Counted from the stretch's first letter, positions 52,376 through 62,141 are shown. The stretch: 64,000 nt of DNA from CAVSLM01 sp963728895 (GCA_963728895.1 CAVSLM010000006.1:1-64000); one strand, 5' to 3'. Notes: a model not told the origin generated them from the letters alone. A program made the numbers and translations.

Positions 52376-53479
52376 TCATGCGGGTATGCCGCAGATCGCG
52401 GCTGCCTCTTCGGTGATGTCGATGCCGGTGGGACACCAGGCGATGCAGCGTCCGCAGCCGACACACCCGCTGCGCCCGAACTGATCGTGCCAGCTGCCGA
52501 GCTTGTGGGTGAGCCACTGCCGGTAACGCAGTCCCGTGTCCGGCCGCACCGTCAGTCCATGGATATAGCTGTGTCCCTGCGTGAAGCACGAGTCCCACTC
52601 GCGCAGATGCTCGGTGCTGCCGCCGTCGAGGGCGGGCTGGTCGGACTCGCGATGACAGAAGCAGGTCGGACATACCGAGGTGCAGTTGCCGCACGACAGG
52701 CAGCGCGCGGCAACCTCCTCCCAGCGCGGATGATGAAGGTTTTCGAACAGCGCGTCGCGCAGGTGGCGTCCCGGCAGTTTGCGGGTCTGGCGCGCGGCGG
52801 CCTGCTCGGCCTGCTGCACGAGCGCCTCCAGCTGCGCGGTCTCGGCCGCCGGGAGCTTCAGGCCTTCGAGCAGCACCTCGCCGGCATCGCTGCCGCCTTC
52901 GGCGACGAAGCCTTCGTCGAGCTCGCCGAGCGCGATGTCGAAGGTATGCGTGGCCGTCGGACCGTCGCCGGTCGACACGCAGAAGCAGGTGTCGGCCGGA
53001 TGGCTGCAATGCACCGCCACCGTGAACAGTCCCAGCCGCCGCGCGGCATAGCCGGTGTGGGTGTAGGTGCTGTGCAGGAAGTGGGCATCGTGGATGCGCA
53101 GCGCGGCGAGATCGCAGGCGCGCACGCCGATCACGGCGACCGGGCGCGCCTGCGGCAGCGGGCACTGGAAGGCGATGCGCCCGTCGGCGTCGCGCTCGGC
53201 GCGCCACAGCACTTCGTCGGGAGCGAAGAGCAGCGGCTTGAGCGCCTGCGGACCATTGGCCCAGGCGAACAGTCGCGGTTCTCCGTCCGATTCGATGCGA
53301 TAGCTGCCCGGTGCCTGCGCGTCGTGGACGCCGGCGGGAAGGTCCGTCACCTGCTGCACGGTGTCGTAGACGATGGCTCCGTCACGCACCCGCGGTCCGA
53401 CACAGCGATAGCCGGCCTGGTGCAGCGCGTCGATCAGATCCTGGAAGCGTTGGCGAGGCAGAAACAGGCGCGTCTTCAT
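52376..53479 (-). CDS. Hydrogenase/sulfhydrogenase beta subunit (4Fe-4S)
   Basis: 367 residues from ATG 53479. The central region, VIGVRACDLAALRIHDAHF and HPADTCFCVSTGDGPTATHTFDIALGEL, is typical of the HydB family. Two [4Fe-4S] clusters lie in the C-terminal third: CLSCGNCTSVCPTCFCH and CVGCGRCIAWCPTGIDI. Transfers electrons between the gamma flavoprotein and the small subunit. First structural gene, 95 bp after hypE. Confidence 0.92.
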   Translation of the reverse strand: MKTRLFLPRQRFQDLIDALHQAGYRCVGPRVRDGAIVYDTVQQVTDLPAGVHDAQAPGSYRIESDGEPRLFAWANGPQALKPLLFAPDEVLWRAERDADGRIAFQCPLPQARPVAVIGVRACDLAALRIHDAHFLHSTYTHTGYAARRLGLFTVAVHCSHPADTCFCVSTGDGPTATHTFDIALGELDEGFVAEGGSDAGEVLLEGLKLPAAETAQLEALVQQAEQAAARQTRKLPGRHLRDALFENLHHPRWEEVAARCLSCGNCTSVCPTCFCHRESDQPALDGGSTEHLREWDSCFTQGHSYIHGLTVRPDTGLRYRQWLTHKLGSWHDQFGRSGCVGCGRCIAWCPTGIDITEEAAAICGIPA

Positions 53480-53574
53480 GCGTGGGAGAGCTCCCGTTTT
53501 GGCGCGGCAAGGATAGCAGAAGATTTCGCAAGCGTCTCTCTCGACATCGGGCGCCGCGCGGTGAGATTTGCGGG

Positions 53575-54609
53575 TTAACAGATGCGCGGCAGCGGATCGT
53601 CTTCCAGCGCTTCGAGTATGCGCTGTCCGCCAAGCTCGGTGTGCAGCACGACCTGTGCGCGACCGGGCTGCAACGTGCCGATCAGGGCGGCCTGTTCGGC
53701 TTGTGGCAGCCGCTGCAGCGCCTGCAGCGCGGCCGCACCGTCTTCGGGCGCGACCACCGCGACCACGCGTCCTTCGCAGGCGAGATACAGCGGATCGTAG
53801 CCGAGCATGTCGCAGACCGAACGCACCGGATCGCGGATCGGAATGGCGTTGTGCTCGAGATGCAGCGCGAGACCGGTGGCGTGGCACAGCTCATGGGCCA
53901 CGGTTGCCAGCCCGCCGCGTGTCGGGTCGCGCATGAAGCGCAGGCCCGGCAGCTGCAGCAGCGCGCGCGTGACCGGCAGCACGCTCGCAGCATCGGACTG
54001 CAGGTCGCCGCGCAGCCCGAACTGCTCGCGTGCCAGCATCACGGCGGTGCCGTGATCGCCGACCGGGCCGCTCACCAGCACCCTGTCCCCGGGACGCACC
54101 TGCTGCATGCCGAGCGGCGTGCGCGTGGCGCGCGTACCGATGCCGGTGGTGGCAAGATAAAGGCCACCCCCTTCGCCGCGACGCACCACCTTGGTGTCCC
54201 CGGCGACCACCTGCACCGACGCGGCGCGCGCGGCCTGCGCCATGCTGGCGACGATGCGCTCGAGCAGTGCAAACTCGAGGCCTTCCTCGATGAAGCTGTT
54301 CAGCGTGAGGTAGAGGGGCGTGGCACCGGAGACCGCCAGATCGTTGACCGTGCCGTGCACGGCAAGCGAGCCGATGTCGCCGCCCGGGAATTCCAGCGGC
54401 TGCACCGTGAAGCCGTCGGTGGTGACCACGAGATCGCCCGCGCCCGGCAACGGCACCGTTGCGGCATCCACGTCGGTGTGCAGTAGGGGATTGGCGAGAT
54501 GGCGCGCGAAGAGCCCCTCGATCAGCTCGCGCATGAGGCGCCCGCCATTGCCGTGTGCCAGGGACACGTGACCGGCAAGAGCAGGCAGTGGCCGGTGTTG
54601 ATCGCTCAT
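53575..54609 (-). CDS. hypE: Hydrogenase maturation protein HypE
   Basis: 344 residues. LAHGNGGRLMRELIEGLF is the ATP-binding entry of the PurM-like fold, TTDGFTVQPLEFPGGDIGSLAVHGTVNDLAVSGA the central motif, and the C-terminus ends PRIC, whose cysteine is thiocarbamoylated and then dehydrated to make the cyanide ligand of the [NiFe] site. Works with HypF, encoded directly upstream. HypA-D are not in the window. Confidence 0.95.
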   Translation of the reverse strand: MSDQHRPLPALAGHVSLAHGNGGRLMRELIEGLFARHLANPLLHTDVDAATVPLPGAGDLVVTTDGFTVQPLEFPGGDIGSLAVHGTVNDLAVSGATPLYLTLNSFIEEGLEFALLERIVASMAQAARAASVQVVAGDTKVVRRGEGGGLYLATTGIGTRATRTPLGMQQVRPGDRVLVSGPVGDHGTAVMLAREQFGLRGDLQSDAASVLPVTRALLQLPGLRFMRDPTRGGLATVAHELCHATGLALHLEHNAIPIRDPVRSVCDMLGYDPLYLACEGRVVAVVAPEDGAAALQALQRLPQAEQAALIGTLQPGRAQVVLHTELGGQRILEALEDDPLPRIC

Positions 54610-54624
54610 CGGGTTGCGCTTCCC

Positions 54625-56964
54625 TCAAGCGGTGGCGGGCGGTCCGCTCAGCGCGGCGCCTGGCGCAAGTGCCGCTTCGACCACTTGCCCGAAGCTGATG
54701 CCGGCGTCGTTGGCGGGGATGCGCTGGGCGAGATGAACCTCGAACCCCGAGCGCTCCAGCAGCCGCACGGCGGTTTCGCTGAGCACGCGATTCTGGAACA
54801 CCCCGCCGGTGAGTCCCACATGGCGCACGCCATGGGTATCGCGCAACGTCTCGCTCTGGCGCACCAGCGTGTGCGCCAGGCTGGCGTGAAAGCCCGCCGC
54901 GCGTTGGCCCGGGGAAAGGTTCCCATCGAGCAGCATGGGCAGCAGCGCCGACCAGTCGCAGCGCAGCACGCTCTGCGCATCGTAGGCGAGCGGCAGATCC
55001 ACCAGCGGCCCCTTGCCGGTGCAGGCCGCCTCCAGCCACATCGGTCCGTGACCCTCGAAGCTCGCCACGCGCACCAGCCCGGTAAGCGCCGCCGCAGCGT
55101 CGAACAGCCGTCCCACGGCGCTCGAGATCGGGCTGTTGAGCCCACGCTGCCAGGCCTGGTGCAGCAATCGGTAGTCGTCTCCCGCCTCCGGCCACTCGAT
55201 GGCCGCCTCCCAGCACAAGGCGAGTGCGCTGCGCCAGGGCTCGCGTCCGGCACGCTCTCCTCCCGGCAGCCGGAAGGCCCGCATGGCAGCAACGCGCCGC
55301 CAGGCACCGGGCCGGCCGAGCAGGCCCTCGCCGCCCCAGATGGTGGCGTCCGCTCCGTAGCCGGTGCCGTCCCAGGTGAACACCAGCATCGGCTCGTGCA
55401 GGAGCCCGGCCTCGAAGGCCAGCGCCGCGGCATGGGCATGATGATGGAAGACCCGCGTCACGGGCAGCCCGCAGGCCTCGGCCCGGCGCGTGGAGGCGTA
55501 GTCCGGATGCGCATCGCAGGCGACGCGGCGCGCCGGCACCTGATAGAGCGCCTGGAGATCGGCGATCACCTGCTCGAACACCTCGAGGCTGCGCGGCGAG
55601 CCGAGATCGCCGATGTGCGGCGAGATCACGGCACGCCGCTCCCAGGCCAGCGTGATGTTGTTCTTCAGATGGCCGCCGAGTGCGAGCAGCGGCTCGCGCA
55701 GCGCGAAGGGCAGGGCGATTTCCAGCGGCGCGCCGCCGCGCCCCAGACGCAACGGACGTGCCGCACCCGCGATGGGTCGCAACACGGCGTCGTCCGCCGG
55801 GCGGCGGATCGGGCGGTTGTGGTGCAGAAAGCCCTGCGCGACATGCGCGAGGCGGCGCTCGACCTCCTCGGCCTCGGTGAGCACCGGCTCGCCGCTCAGA
55901 TTGGCGGAGGTGGCGACCAGCGCGCTGCCGCAGGCATCGAGCAGCAGGTGGTGCAGCGGGCTGTAGGGCAGCATGAGTCCCACCTCGCGCAGACCGGGGG
56001 CGACGGCCGGCGAAAGCGCCGCCTCGGGCCGCAGCGGCACCAGGACGATGGGACGCGCCGGATCGCGCAGCAGCGCCGCCGTGTCGGCTTGCAGCACGGC
56101 GATAGCGCGCGCCGCGTCCAGGCCGTCGGCACCGCGTGCCGGCACCATGACCGCGAGCGGCTTGTGCGGGCGCGGCTTGGTTGCGCGCAGATGCGCGATG
56201 GCATCGCCATTGGTGGCATCGCACAGCAGGTGATAGCCGCCCACGCCTTTTACCGCGAGCACCCGCCCGGCACGCAGCGCCGTGACACAGCCGTCCAGTG
56301 CCTGTGCGGTATCCGCGATGGGCGCAGCACCCGGCAGCTGCAGCGTGAGCGACGGACCGCATTGCGGGCAGGCGACCGGCTCGGCATGGAAGCGCCGGTC
56401 GAGCGGGTCGAGGTACTCGGCCCGGCAAGCGGGGCACAGCTCGAAGCGCGCCATGCTGGTGGCGGGTCGGTCGTAGGGCAGCCGGTCGATGATCGTGTAA
56501 CGCGGGCCGCACTGCGTGCAGTTGATGAAGGGATAGCGATAGCGCCGGTCCGCAGGATCGTGCAGCTCGGCGAGACAATCCTCGCAGGTGTAGTAGTCGG
56601 GCGGCAGATGGATGTGCGCCTGCGCATCCTCGCGACTGGCGAGAATGCGAAAGCCGGCCAGGCGTTGCGGTGCCACCGCTGCGCTCGCGATCAACTCGGG
56701 CCGCGCCAGCGGCGGCGCCTCGGCAAGCAATGCCACGCCGAAGGCCTGCACCTGCTGCAACGGTCCTTCGGTGACGATGCTGACCTCCCCCAGCTCGTTG
56801 CGCACCCAGCCGCTGAGGCCGAGCCGGTGCGCGAGACGATACACAAACGGGCGGAAACCCACCCCTTGCACGCGCCCGCCCACGTGCCAGCGGCGCGCCG
56901 CGCAGTCGGGTTGCGTCGCAGGCGAAACGGGAAGAGTGTCCGTGGATATTGGGTGGGAGGACAT
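54625..56964 (-). CDS. hypF: Carbamoyltransferase HypF
   Basis: 779 residues. N-terminal acylphosphatase-like domain (RWHVGGRVQGVGFRPFVYRLAHRLGL), zinc-finger region with paired cysteines (YYTCEDCLAEL; CTQCGPRYT; LCPACRAEY; CPQCGPSL), YrdC-like domain (VLAVKGVGGYHLLCDATN) and a Kae1-like carbamoyltransferase domain with HHHAHAAALAFE and GTGYGADATIWGGE. It makes the thiocarbamoyl group on HypE from carbamoyl phosphate. First gene of the operon; the 360-bp upstream gap contains repeats. Confidence 0.95.
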   Translation of the reverse strand: MSSHPISTDTLPVSPATQPDCAARRWHVGGRVQGVGFRPFVYRLAHRLGLSGWVRNELGEVSIVTEGPLQQVQAFGVALLAEAPPLARPELIASAAVAPQRLAGFRILASREDAQAHIHLPPDYYTCEDCLAELHDPADRRYRYPFINCTQCGPRYTIIDRLPYDRPATSMARFELCPACRAEYLDPLDRRFHAEPVACPQCGPSLTLQLPGAAPIADTAQALDGCVTALRAGRVLAVKGVGGYHLLCDATNGDAIAHLRATKPRPHKPLAVMVPARGADGLDAARAIAVLQADTAALLRDPARPIVLVPLRPEAALSPAVAPGLREVGLMLPYSPLHHLLLDACGSALVATSANLSGEPVLTEAEEVERRLAHVAQGFLHHNRPIRRPADDAVLRPIAGAARPLRLGRGGAPLEIALPFALREPLLALGGHLKNNITLAWERRAVISPHIGDLGSPRSLEVFEQVIADLQALYQVPARRVACDAHPDYASTRRAEACGLPVTRVFHHHAHAAALAFEAGLLHEPMLVFTWDGTGYGADATIWGGEGLLGRPGAWRRVAAMRAFRLPGGERAGREPWRSALALCWEAAIEWPEAGDDYRLLHQAWQRGLNSPISSAVGRLFDAAAALTGLVRVASFEGHGPMWLEAACTGKGPLVDLPLAYDAQSVLRCDWSALLPMLLDGNLSPGQRAAGFHASLAHTLVRQSETLRDTHGVRHVGLTGGVFQNRVLSETAVRLLERSGFEVHLAQRIPANDAGISFGQVVEAALAPGAALSGPPATA

Positions 56965-57061
56965 GGACGTTCTCTCTGCAGCGGTCCGATCGCATCGCGC
57001 GCAAGCCTGCCGCAGTCAGGGAAGCACTACAGCAAATCCGTCGCCCGCGCGCAAGCCAATC

Positions 57062-57225
57062 ATCGCGCCGCCGGCATGGCGGCCCGCAGGGACGCATTAT
57101 CACGATGCCCGCACGAGGGGCACCCCCGGCTCACACAAGGTTGCGGATTCGGCGGCGCCGTGCGCCGCAGGATCGCGGTGCGCAGCCCCGCTCCCACGGG
57201 CGGTGTGCCGCGCGCGGCAGGTTGA
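57062..57225. repeat. Dispersed GC-rich repeat upstream of hypF
   Basis: GCCGCCGGCATGGCGGCCCG and, at about 57150-57222, a segment with GCGCCGCAGGATCGCGGTGC and CCGCTCCCACGGGCGGTG match the 228-bp family at 14833-15346 and, in reverse, 23261-23330. A shorter near-duplicate (GCTCGGCAGGCTGAA) follows at about 57276. The 56965-57323 interval has no gene. Confidence 0.7.
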
Positions 57226-57323
57226 ACGAACGCCGGGTGGTCGCTTGCCCACCCCTCTTCAGGGGCGATGTACCGCGCTCGGCAGGCTGAAATGTACACC
57301 TGCGGCGGTTCACCGCAGGCGGT

Positions 57324-57941
57324 TCACAATGCACCTGCCCGCCGCAGCAGTGCATACACCGCTTCGGCGAGCTTGCGGTAGCCCTGGGCATTGGGATGGA
57401 TCTGGTCGGACTTGAGCGTGGCGTCCGATTCGATCTGTGCCAGCGCCTCGTCTTCGAACGGCAGGGTGTAGTGGTCGGCGAGCTGGTCGTACACATCGGC
57501 GCTGTGCAGGCGTAGCAGGGCGGGGCGGGGTACGCCGATCAACACTACGGAGACGCCGGCCTGCCGCGCGCGCTCGATCATGGCCCCGAGGTTCCTGCGC
57601 ATCTGCTCCGACCCCAGGCGACGCAGCAGGTCGTTGCCACCGTGGCACAGAATCAGCAGGTTCGGATGTTCCTGATCGAGCAGCTTCGGCAGGCGTTGCA
57701 GTCCTTGCGCCGTGACCTCGCCGGGTACACCGGCATTCACCACGCGGCGTCCGGCAAGCTGCTCCAGCACCGCAGGGTAGCTCTGGTCGGGATCTGCGCC
57801 GGTGCCGAAGGTGAGACTGTCGCCGAACGCCACAATCACCGCATCGGCAGGCAGCGCCGGCAATCGCGGCACGGACTGCCCGCAGGCGGCGAGCAGCAAC
57901 AGCAACAGCAGTGCCGGGGCGTTCCGGGGGCGGGTGGTCAT
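57324..57941 (-). CDS. GDSL/SGNH arylesterase (TesA-like lipoprotein)
   Basis: 205 residues from ATG 57941. The signal peptide ends in a lipobox-like LLLLAACG, so the protein is probably a lipoprotein. SGNH blocks: VIVAFGDSLTFGTGA (Ser), VVNAGVPGEVT (Gly), LILCHGGNDLLR (Asn) and SDQIHPNAQGY (Asp-x-x-His). A periplasmic esterase or lysophospholipase with broad acyl ester range in relatives. Start overlaps the dapE stop by four bases, an unusual coupling with lysine biosynthesis. Confidence 0.9.
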   Translation of the reverse strand: MTTRPRNAPALLLLLLLAACGQSVPRLPALPADAVIVAFGDSLTFGTGADPDQSYPAVLEQLAGRRVVNAGVPGEVTAQGLQRLPKLLDQEHPNLLILCHGGNDLLRRLGSEQMRRNLGAMIERARQAGVSVVLIGVPRPALLRLHSADVYDQLADHYTLPFEDEALAQIESDATLKSDQIHPNAQGYRKLAEAVYALLRRAGAL

Positions 57942-59077
57942 GTCGTCGCAGGCAGCAGCAAATGCTCCAGCACGCGTTCGTAGACGTGCGACAGCAGCTC
58001 GAGGTCCGCCACCGCCACACATTCGTCGACCTTGTGGATGGTGGTGTTCACCGGCCCGAGCTCGATCACCTGGGCGCCGGTGGGAGCGATGAAGCGCCCG
58101 TCCGAAGTGCCACCCGAGGTGGACAGCCGCGTCTCGATGCCGGCGACTTCGGCCACTGCGCGCTGCGTGGCCGCAACCAGCAGGCCGGGCTCGGTCAGGA
58201 ACGGACCGCCCGCATGCGACCAGTCGAGCTGATAGCGCACCGCGTGGCGGTCGAGCACCGCTGCCACCCGCTCGCGCAGCACCTGCTCGGTGAGCGCCGG
58301 CGAATAGCGGAAATTGAACACCACTTCCAGCGCGCCGGGGATCACGTTGGTGGCGCCGGTACCGGCGTGGACGTTGGAGATCTGAAAGCTGGTGGGCGGG
58401 AAGTGCGCGTCGCCGCGGTCCCATTCCTCGGCGCAGAGCTCGGCGAGCGCAGGGAGCGAGCGGTGCACCGGGTTTTCCGCCAGCTGCGGGTAGGCGACGT
58501 GCCCCTGCACGCCCTGCACCGTGAGTACGCCGGTGAGCGAGCCGCGCCGCCCGTTCTTGATGACATCGCCCAGCGCACGCTCGCAGGTGGGCTCCCCGAC
58601 CAGGCACCAGTCGATGGGCTCGGCGCGCTGTTGCAGCCACTCGATCACCTTCACCGTGCCGTGGGTGCTGGGGCCTTCCTCATCGCTGGTGACGAGGAAA
58701 CCGATCGAGCCCGCGGGTTGCGCATGCGCGGCGAGGAAACGCTCGCAGGCGGTCACCATGGCCGCCAGGCTGCCTTTCATGTCCGCGGCACCGCGCCCGT
58801 AGAGCATGCCGTGGCGCACTTCGGGCACGAAAGGAGGAGAGGTCCATTGCGCGGCGGGGCCGGTCGGCACCACGTCGGTGTGTCCGGCGAACACGAACAG
58901 CGGTGCGGCCGTGCCGCGGCGCGCCCAGAGATTGTCCACCTCACCGAAGCGCAGCGGCTGCAGCGTAAAGCCGAGCGCCTGCAGGCGCGCGCCGAGCAGC
59001 GTCTGGCAACCTGCATCCTGCGGTGTCAGCGAAGGGCGCGCAATCAGCTCCATGGCGAGGGCAAGGGTTGCCGACAC
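57938..59077 (-). CDS. dapE: Succinyl-diaminopimelate desuccinylase
   Basis: 379 residues from GTG 59077. M20 peptidase motifs: LFVFAGHTDVVPTGP (metal His and catalytic Asp), GRGAADMKGSLAAMV (bridging Asp) and LVTSDEEGPSTHGT (catalytic Glu and metal Glu), with the last metal His in NTTIHKVDECVAV. Releases succinate from N-succinyl-LL-DAP in lysine and peptidoglycan synthesis. Lies 20 bp downstream of dapD. Confidence 0.94.
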   Translation of the reverse strand: MSATLALAMELIARPSLTPQDAGCQTLLGARLQALGFTLQPLRFGEVDNLWARRGTAAPLFVFAGHTDVVPTGPAAQWTSPPFVPEVRHGMLYGRGAADMKGSLAAMVTACERFLAAHAQPAGSIGFLVTSDEEGPSTHGTVKVIEWLQQRAEPIDWCLVGEPTCERALGDVIKNGRRGSLTGVLTVQGVQGHVAYPQLAENPVHRSLPALAELCAEEWDRGDAHFPPTSFQISNVHAGTGATNVIPGALEVVFNFRYSPALTEQVLRERVAAVLDRHAVRYQLDWSHAGGPFLTEPGLLVAATQRAVAEVAGIETRLSTSGGTSDGRFIAPTGAQVIELGPVNTTIHKVDECVAVADLELLSHVYERVLEHLLLPATT

Positions 59078-59097
59078 GGAGGTTCTCCCGCAGCGGG

Positions 59098-59916
59098 TCA
59101 GATGTCGCGCAGCAGCTCGTTGATGCCGACCTTGCTGCGGGTCTTTTCGTCGACCTGCTTGATGATGACCGCACAGTACAGGCTGTACCTGCCGTCGGCG
59201 GAGGGCAGGTTGCCGGGCACCACCACGGCGCCCGCCGGCACCCGCCCGTAGCTGACCTCGCCGCTCGTGCGGTCGTAGATCTTGGTGCTCTTGCCGATGT
59301 ACACGCCCATGGAGATGACCGCGCCGTGCTCGACGATCACGCCCTCGACGATCTCCGAGCGCGCACCGATGAAGCAGTCGTCCTCGATGATGGTAGGGCT
59401 TGCCTGCACCGGTTCCAGCACGCCCCCGATTCCGACGCCGCCGGACAGATGCACGTTGCGGCCGATCTGCGCACAGGAGCCCACGGTGGCCCAGGTATCG
59501 ACCATGGTGCCGCCGTCGACATAGGCGCCGATGTTCACGTAGGAAGGCATGAGCACCACGCCCGGGGCGATGTAGGCGCCGCGCCGCGCGGCCGCCGGCG
59601 GCACCACGCGCACGCCGGCGTCGCGGAAGTCGCGCGAGCTGAAGTCGGCGTACTTGGAGCTCACCTTGTCGAAATAATTGGTGAAGCCGCCCTTGAGGAA
59701 GCGGTTGTCCTCGATGCGGAAGCTGAGCAGCACCGCCTTCTTCAGCCAGTCGTTGACCACCCATTGGCCGTCGCGCTTCTCGGCCACGCGCGCGGCGCCG
59801 GTGTCGAGCAGGTGCAGGGCTTCCTCGACCGCCTCCTTGACATGGGTATCCACGTTGCGTGGCGTGATCTCGGCGCGACGATCGAAGGCACCGTCGATGA
59901 TCTCCTGCATGTTCAT
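59098..59916 (-). CDS. dapD: Tetrahydrodipicolinate N-succinyltransferase
   Basis: 272 residues. The N-terminal helical part (MQEIIDGAFDRRAEITPRNVDTHVKEAVEEALHLLDTG) precedes a left-handed beta-helix with hexapeptide repeats (AYIAPGVVLMPSYVNIGAYVDGGTMVDTWATVGSCAQIGRNVHLSGGVGIGGVL). Transfers succinyl from succinyl-CoA in the DAP pathway. Nineteen bp after dapC on the same strand. Confidence 0.96.
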   Translation of the reverse strand: MNMQEIIDGAFDRRAEITPRNVDTHVKEAVEEALHLLDTGAARVAEKRDGQWVVNDWLKKAVLLSFRIEDNRFLKGGFTNYFDKVSSKYADFSSRDFRDAGVRVVPPAAARRGAYIAPGVVLMPSYVNIGAYVDGGTMVDTWATVGSCAQIGRNVHLSGGVGIGGVLEPVQASPTIIEDDCFIGARSEIVEGVIVEHGAVISMGVYIGKSTKIYDRTSGEVSYGRVPAGAVVVPGNLPSADGRYSLYCAVIIKQVDEKTRSKVGINELLRDI

Positions 59917-59935
59917 GATTTCGATCCTCGCAGTT

Positions 59936-61135
59936 CTAGCGCAGCGCCTCGACACAGGCGCGGATACGATGGGCGGCCGTCACGCATTCCTCGAGCGGCG
60001 CGACGAGCGCCATGCGGACCCGATGGCTTCCCGGGTTGCCGCCGTGGGCATCGCGGGACAGGAACGTCCCAGGCAGCACGGTGACGTTGTACTCGGCATA
60101 CAGCCGGCGCGTGAACTCGGTGTCCGGCACCGGCGTGCGCGGCCAGAGATAGAAGCCGGCTGCGGGGCGCGCGACTTCCAGCACCGGTTCCAGCACCTGC
60201 AGCACGGCGTCGAGCTTGGCGCGATAGAGGGTGCGGTTTTCGATGACATGCTGCTCGTCGCTCCAGGCCCGGCGGCTGGCGGCCTGGGTGGGCGGCGGCA
60301 TGGCGCTGCCGTGATAGGTTCGGTAGGTGAGAAAACGCTCCAGTACTGCGGCATCGCCGGCGACGAACCCCGAGCGCAGGCCGGGCACGCTGGAGCGTTT
60401 CGACAGGCTGTGAAACACCAGGCAACGACGATAGTCGTCGCACCCCATGGCGGCTGCCGCACCCAGCAGCCCGCCGGGCGGATGCTGCTCGTCGGGGTAG
60501 ATCTCGCTGTAGCACTCGTCGGCGGCGATGAGGAAATCGTGGCGCTGGGCAAGCTCGATGAGCCCTTGCAGCGTCGTGCGCGGCGTGACCGCGCCGGTCG
60601 GATTGTCGGGCGAGCACAGGTAGAGCAGCTGGCAACGTCGCCACACCTCCTGCGGCACGCGCAGGTAATCGGGCACGAAACCGTTGTCGGCGTCGTTGTT
60701 GAGGTACCAGGGTTCGGCACCCGCAAGCAGCGCGGCGCCTTCATAGATCTGGTAGAAGGGATTGGGCATCAGCACCAGCGGGCGCGTGCTGCGGTCCACC
60801 ACGCAGTGGGCGATGGCGAACAGCGCCTCGCGCGTACCGTTCACGGGCAGCACGTGGCGCGCCGGATCGATGCTTTGTGCAGGCAGAGCGAAACGGCGCA
60901 CCAGCCATGCGGCAATCGCCTCACGCAGCGCGGGCTCGCCGCGGGTGGTGGGATAGGTGGACAGTCCGTGCAGGTGCGCGATCAGCGCTTCGACGACCAG
61001 GCGCGGCGCGGGATGCCGTGGCTCGCCGATCGAGAGCAGGATCGGATCGAGCTCCGCCGCTGCTCGCAGATCGTGCTTGAGTCGCGCCAGCCGTTCGAAG
61101 GGGTAGGCCTGCAGCCGCGCGAGATCGGGGTTCAT
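59936..61135 (-). CDS. dapC: Succinyl-diaminopimelate aminotransferase
   Basis: A 399-residue class I/II PLP aminotransferase. LLSIGEPRHPAPRLVVEALIAHL and STYPTTRGEPALREAIAAWL open it, YLCSPDNPTGAVTPR binds PLP, and SLSKRSSVPGLRSGFVAGD carries the Schiff-base lysine. The gene context (dapC-dapD-dapE beside glnD) supports assignment as DapC. ATG 61135 taken as start. Divergent from the EamA gene. Confidence 0.92.
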   Translation of the reverse strand: MNPDLARLQAYPFERLARLKHDLRAAAELDPILLSIGEPRHPAPRLVVEALIAHLHGLSTYPTTRGEPALREAIAAWLVRRFALPAQSIDPARHVLPVNGTREALFAIAHCVVDRSTRPLVLMPNPFYQIYEGAALLAGAEPWYLNNDADNGFVPDYLRVPQEVWRRCQLLYLCSPDNPTGAVTPRTTLQGLIELAQRHDFLIAADECYSEIYPDEQHPPGGLLGAAAAMGCDDYRRCLVFHSLSKRSSVPGLRSGFVAGDAAVLERFLTYRTYHGSAMPPPTQAASRRAWSDEQHVIENRTLYRAKLDAVLQVLEPVLEVARPAAGFYLWPRTPVPDTEFTRRLYAEYNVTVLPGTFLSRDAHGGNPGSHRVRMALVAPLEECVTAAHRIRACVEALR

Positions 61136-61259
61136 ACGGGCGTGGAAAACGGCAGGCCGGCGGCTGTCATTTGCGGTATCGAACGGGTATGGTGTGACGC
61201 GCCGGCGGCGGCGGGCGCGTCCTGCCGTTTGCAGGGGCCGTAGTATAGGACATACGCGC

Positions 61260-62141
61260 ATGGCTTTGAAACCTGCCGGCGGCCTGCTGCCGGTGTTGAG
61301 TCTGCTGCTGTCGGCGACGATGTGGGGACTGGTCTGGTATCCCCTGCGCCTGCTGGAGCAGGCCGGCCTGCACGGACTGTGGAATACCTTCGTCGCCTAT
61401 CTCTCGGCGTTCGCCGTGGGCGCGCCGCTGCTGCTGCGGCGCCATCGCGAACTGGCGCGCGATCCTTCCGGGCTGCTGATCATCGCACTCGCCGCAGGCT
61501 GGACCAACGTCGCCTTCATCCTCGCGGTGCTCGACGGCACCGTGGTGCGTGTGCTGCTGCTGTTCTATCTCTCCCCGCTGTGGGCGGTGCTCATGGGCTG
61601 GCTGCTGTTGGGAGAGCGTCTCGACGGGCGCGCGCTGCTGGTGTTCGCGATGGCGGTGAGCGGCGCACTGGTCATGCTCTGGGACCCCACGCTCGGCGTG
61701 CCCTGGCCGCGTGATCGGGCCGACTGGCTCGCGGTGTCCTCGGGCTTCGCCTTCGCGCTTACCAACGTCGTGGTGCGCAAGCTGCAGGACGTATCGGTCG
61801 GCGTGAAGACCGTGGTGAGCTGGGCCGGCGACGTGCTGGTGGCGCTGGGTTGGATTGCCGTGCTGTCGCCACCGCAGGCGCCCGCGAACAGCCCGGTGTG
61901 GCTGGGCGCCGTGGCGCTCGGGCTCGGGGGATACGTGCTCATGACCGTTTCGGTGCAATATGGCGTGACGCGCATGCCGGTGCACCGCTCGGCGGTCATT
62001 CTTCTGTTCGAGCTGGTAGTCGGCGCGGTCTCCTCGCTGTTGCTCACGAACGAGACCGTGTCGGGGCGCGACTGGGGCGGCGGAGCGCTGATCCTGCTCG
62101 CCGCCTGTCTCACCGCATACCGCGAGGGCGAATCGGCATGA
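61260..62141 (+). CDS. EamA/DMT superfamily transporter
   Basis: 293 residues with ten predicted helices in two EamA repeats (LSLLLSATMWGLVWYPLRLLEQAGL; WLAVSSGFAFALTNVVVRKL begins the second). AVLDGTVVRVLLLFYLSPLWAVLMGWLLLGERL and MPVHRSAVILLFELVVGAVSSLLLTNE are the conserved repeat ends. Probable metabolite exporter; substrate unknown. Stop overlaps the VOC gene start by four bases. Confidence 0.9.
   Translation: MALKPAGGLLPVLSLLLSATMWGLVWYPLRLLEQAGLHGLWNTFVAYLSAFAVGAPLLLRRHRELARDPSGLLIIALAAGWTNVAFILAVLDGTVVRVLLLFYLSPLWAVLMGWLLLGERLDGRALLVFAMAVSGALVMLWDPTLGVPWPRDRADWLAVSSGFAFALTNVVVRKLQDVSVGVKTVVSWAGDVLVALGWIAVLSPPQAPANSPVWLGAVALGLGGYVLMTVSVQYGVTRMPVHRSAVILLFELVVGAVSSLLLTNETVSGRDWGGGALILLAACLTAYREGESA

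Noticed and set aside
53891..57103. A 1070-residue minus-strand frame and a 908-residue plus-strand frame over hypF
   Set aside because: Low-complexity shadows of hypE/hypF in other frames.
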